Shown: positions 63,441 through 64,000 of the stretch, one piece after another
How the letters are laid out: each line of letters begins with the position of its first letter
Position numbering within the stretch: position 1 is the stretch's first letter
DNA from: Candidatus Stoquefichus sp. SB1
GTDB taxonomy: Bacteria > Bacillota_I > Bacilli_A > Erysipelotrichales > Coprobacillaceae
Assembly: GCF_001244545.1 (NCBI RefSeq)
Contig: NZ_LN852694.1
Span: 555,747 to 619,746 of the forward strand
DNA length: 64,000 nt
Direction: 5' to 3'
The notes under the pieces: model-generated
What the model saw: only the letters and a program-made list of their open reading frames with translations
Told to the model about the DNA's origin: nothing
Database searches by the model: none
Translations under genes and position numbers: made by a program

Positions 63441-64000
63441 ATGAAAGTACTTGTAACTGGAGTTAAAGGACAATTAGGTTATGATATTGTAAATGAATGT
63501 CAAAAAAGGCAGATAGAAGCAATTGGCGTAGATATTGAGGAAATGGATATTACAAATGCTCAACAAGTTAATTATGTTATTAAAGAAGCAAAAGTCGATG
63601 CAGTTATCCATTGTGCAGCATGGACAGCAGTAGACAAGGCAGAAGATGAAGTTGAGTTATGTAGAAAAGTCAATAGAGATGGAACTGATAATATAGCAAA
63701 GGTATGTAAGGAGTTAAATATTCCTATGATGTATTTTTCTACAGATTATGTTTTTAATGGTTTAGGAGAAGAACCATGGAATGAATATGATCATAGAGAA
63801 CCATTAAATATTTATGGACAGACAAAATATGAAGGTGAATTGATTGTTGAAAAACTTCCTAAACATTTTATTATTCGTATTTCATGGGTATTTGGTTTAA
63901 ATGGTAATAATTTTATTAAAACAATGTTACGTCTTGGTAAAGAAAGAGGCGAGGTATCAGTAGTCAATGATCAGATTGGGTCACCAACGTATACTTACGA
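63441..64000 (+). CDS. rfbD: dTDP-4-dehydrorhamnose reductase, N-terminal part (3' end outside window)
   Basis: The frame opens at ATG 63441 behind GAGAGGA and is still open at the window end. The visible 186 residues begin MKVLVTGVKGQLGYDIVNEC and contain VIHCAAWTAVDKAEDE, YFSTDYVFNG, YGQTKYEGE and NDQIGSPTYTY, all RmlD motifs. It reduces the 4-keto intermediate to dTDP-L-rhamnose. The missing part should be about 100 residues. Confidence 0.96.
   Translation, partial: MKVLVTGVKGQLGYDIVNECQKRQIEAIGVDIEEMDITNAQQVNYVIKEAKVDAVIHCAAWTAVDKAEDEVELCRKVNRDGTDNIAKVCKELNIPMMYFSTDYVFNGLGEEPWNEYDHREPLNIYGQTKYEGELIVEKLPKHFIIRISWVFGLNGNNFIKTMLRLGKERGEVSVVNDQIGSPTYTY

Overview
The window is AT-rich chromosomal DNA from a low-GC Firmicute. 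The best fit is a spore-forming member of the Erysipelotrichia (Coprobacillus/Thomasclavelia-like). This is inferred from protein character, the Bacillus-like blocks infC-rpmI-rplT, sspI-rRNA methyltransferase-pheST, ylbM/ylbN-rpmF and mraZ-rsmH-ftsL-pbp, and a small acid-soluble spore protein gene (sspI). No marker in the window fixes the genus. I saw no rRNA, tRNA, CRISPR array or complete insertion sequence.

Layout. 1-890: end of infC, then rpmI and rplT. 900-3490: a MarR regulator with a 26-bp perfect palindrome at its own promoter, followed by an FtsX-type ABC exporter. 3550-8190: M42 aminopeptidase, patatin-like lipase, HtrA protease and two unknown membrane proteins. 8165-14475: sspI on the minus strand behind a sigma-G-like promoter, a YgjP-type metalloprotease, a SpoU methyltransferase, an unknown protein, and pheST behind a Phe T-box. 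14500-20710: an anchored C39-type peptidase, ThrE-type exporter halves, TmcAL, YlbN/L32 (rpmF was recovered by eye), and a transglutaminase-like protein. 20744-26680: the front of the division/cell-wall cluster (mraZ, rsmH, ftsL, two class B PBPs), which stops before murE/mraY. Next come a large SNF2 helicase and two small regulators (a receiver-less LytTR protein and a Cro/C1-type HTH protein).

30970-50385 is an extracellular polysaccharide locus. The phosphoregulatory module (CapA-type chain-length protein, PHP phosphatase, tyrosine kinase, SGNH-like protein) runs leftward. The biosynthetic genes run rightward: long-form 4,6-dehydratase, LoaP/NusG-like antiterminator, DegT aminotransferase, initiating sugar transferase, two glycosyltransferases, a nucleotidyltransferase/kinase fusion, a P-loop kinase, a Wzy-like polymerase, a Wzx/MurJ-like flippase, a serine-acetyltransferase-like protein, UDP-glucose dehydrogenase and a UDP-glucuronate epimerase. 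An Rpn-type nuclease gene closes the stretch. Two control features stand out. One is a run of ten G between a well-formed upstream start and the dehydratase start, which looks like a phase-variable switch. The other is a hairpin, LoaP gene and intrinsic terminator in series, which looks like processive antitermination. An LCP ligase and a VanZ-like protein follow.

52680-64000: a MerR-methyltransferase fusion; a GHKL histidine kinase next to a broken response regulator; a 1600-residue secreted protein joining an M6 metalloprotease, Ig-like domains, three almost identical 99-residue Bsp-type repeats and a GH25 muramidase; and the dTDP-rhamnose operon rmlA-C-B-D, with rmlD cut by the window edge. 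Base composition is strongly mosaic. Some stretches (ugd, epimerase, DegT/sugar transferase, Rpn, the three Bsp repeats) are near 40% GC, whereas the polymerase/flippase stretch is near 20% by hand count.
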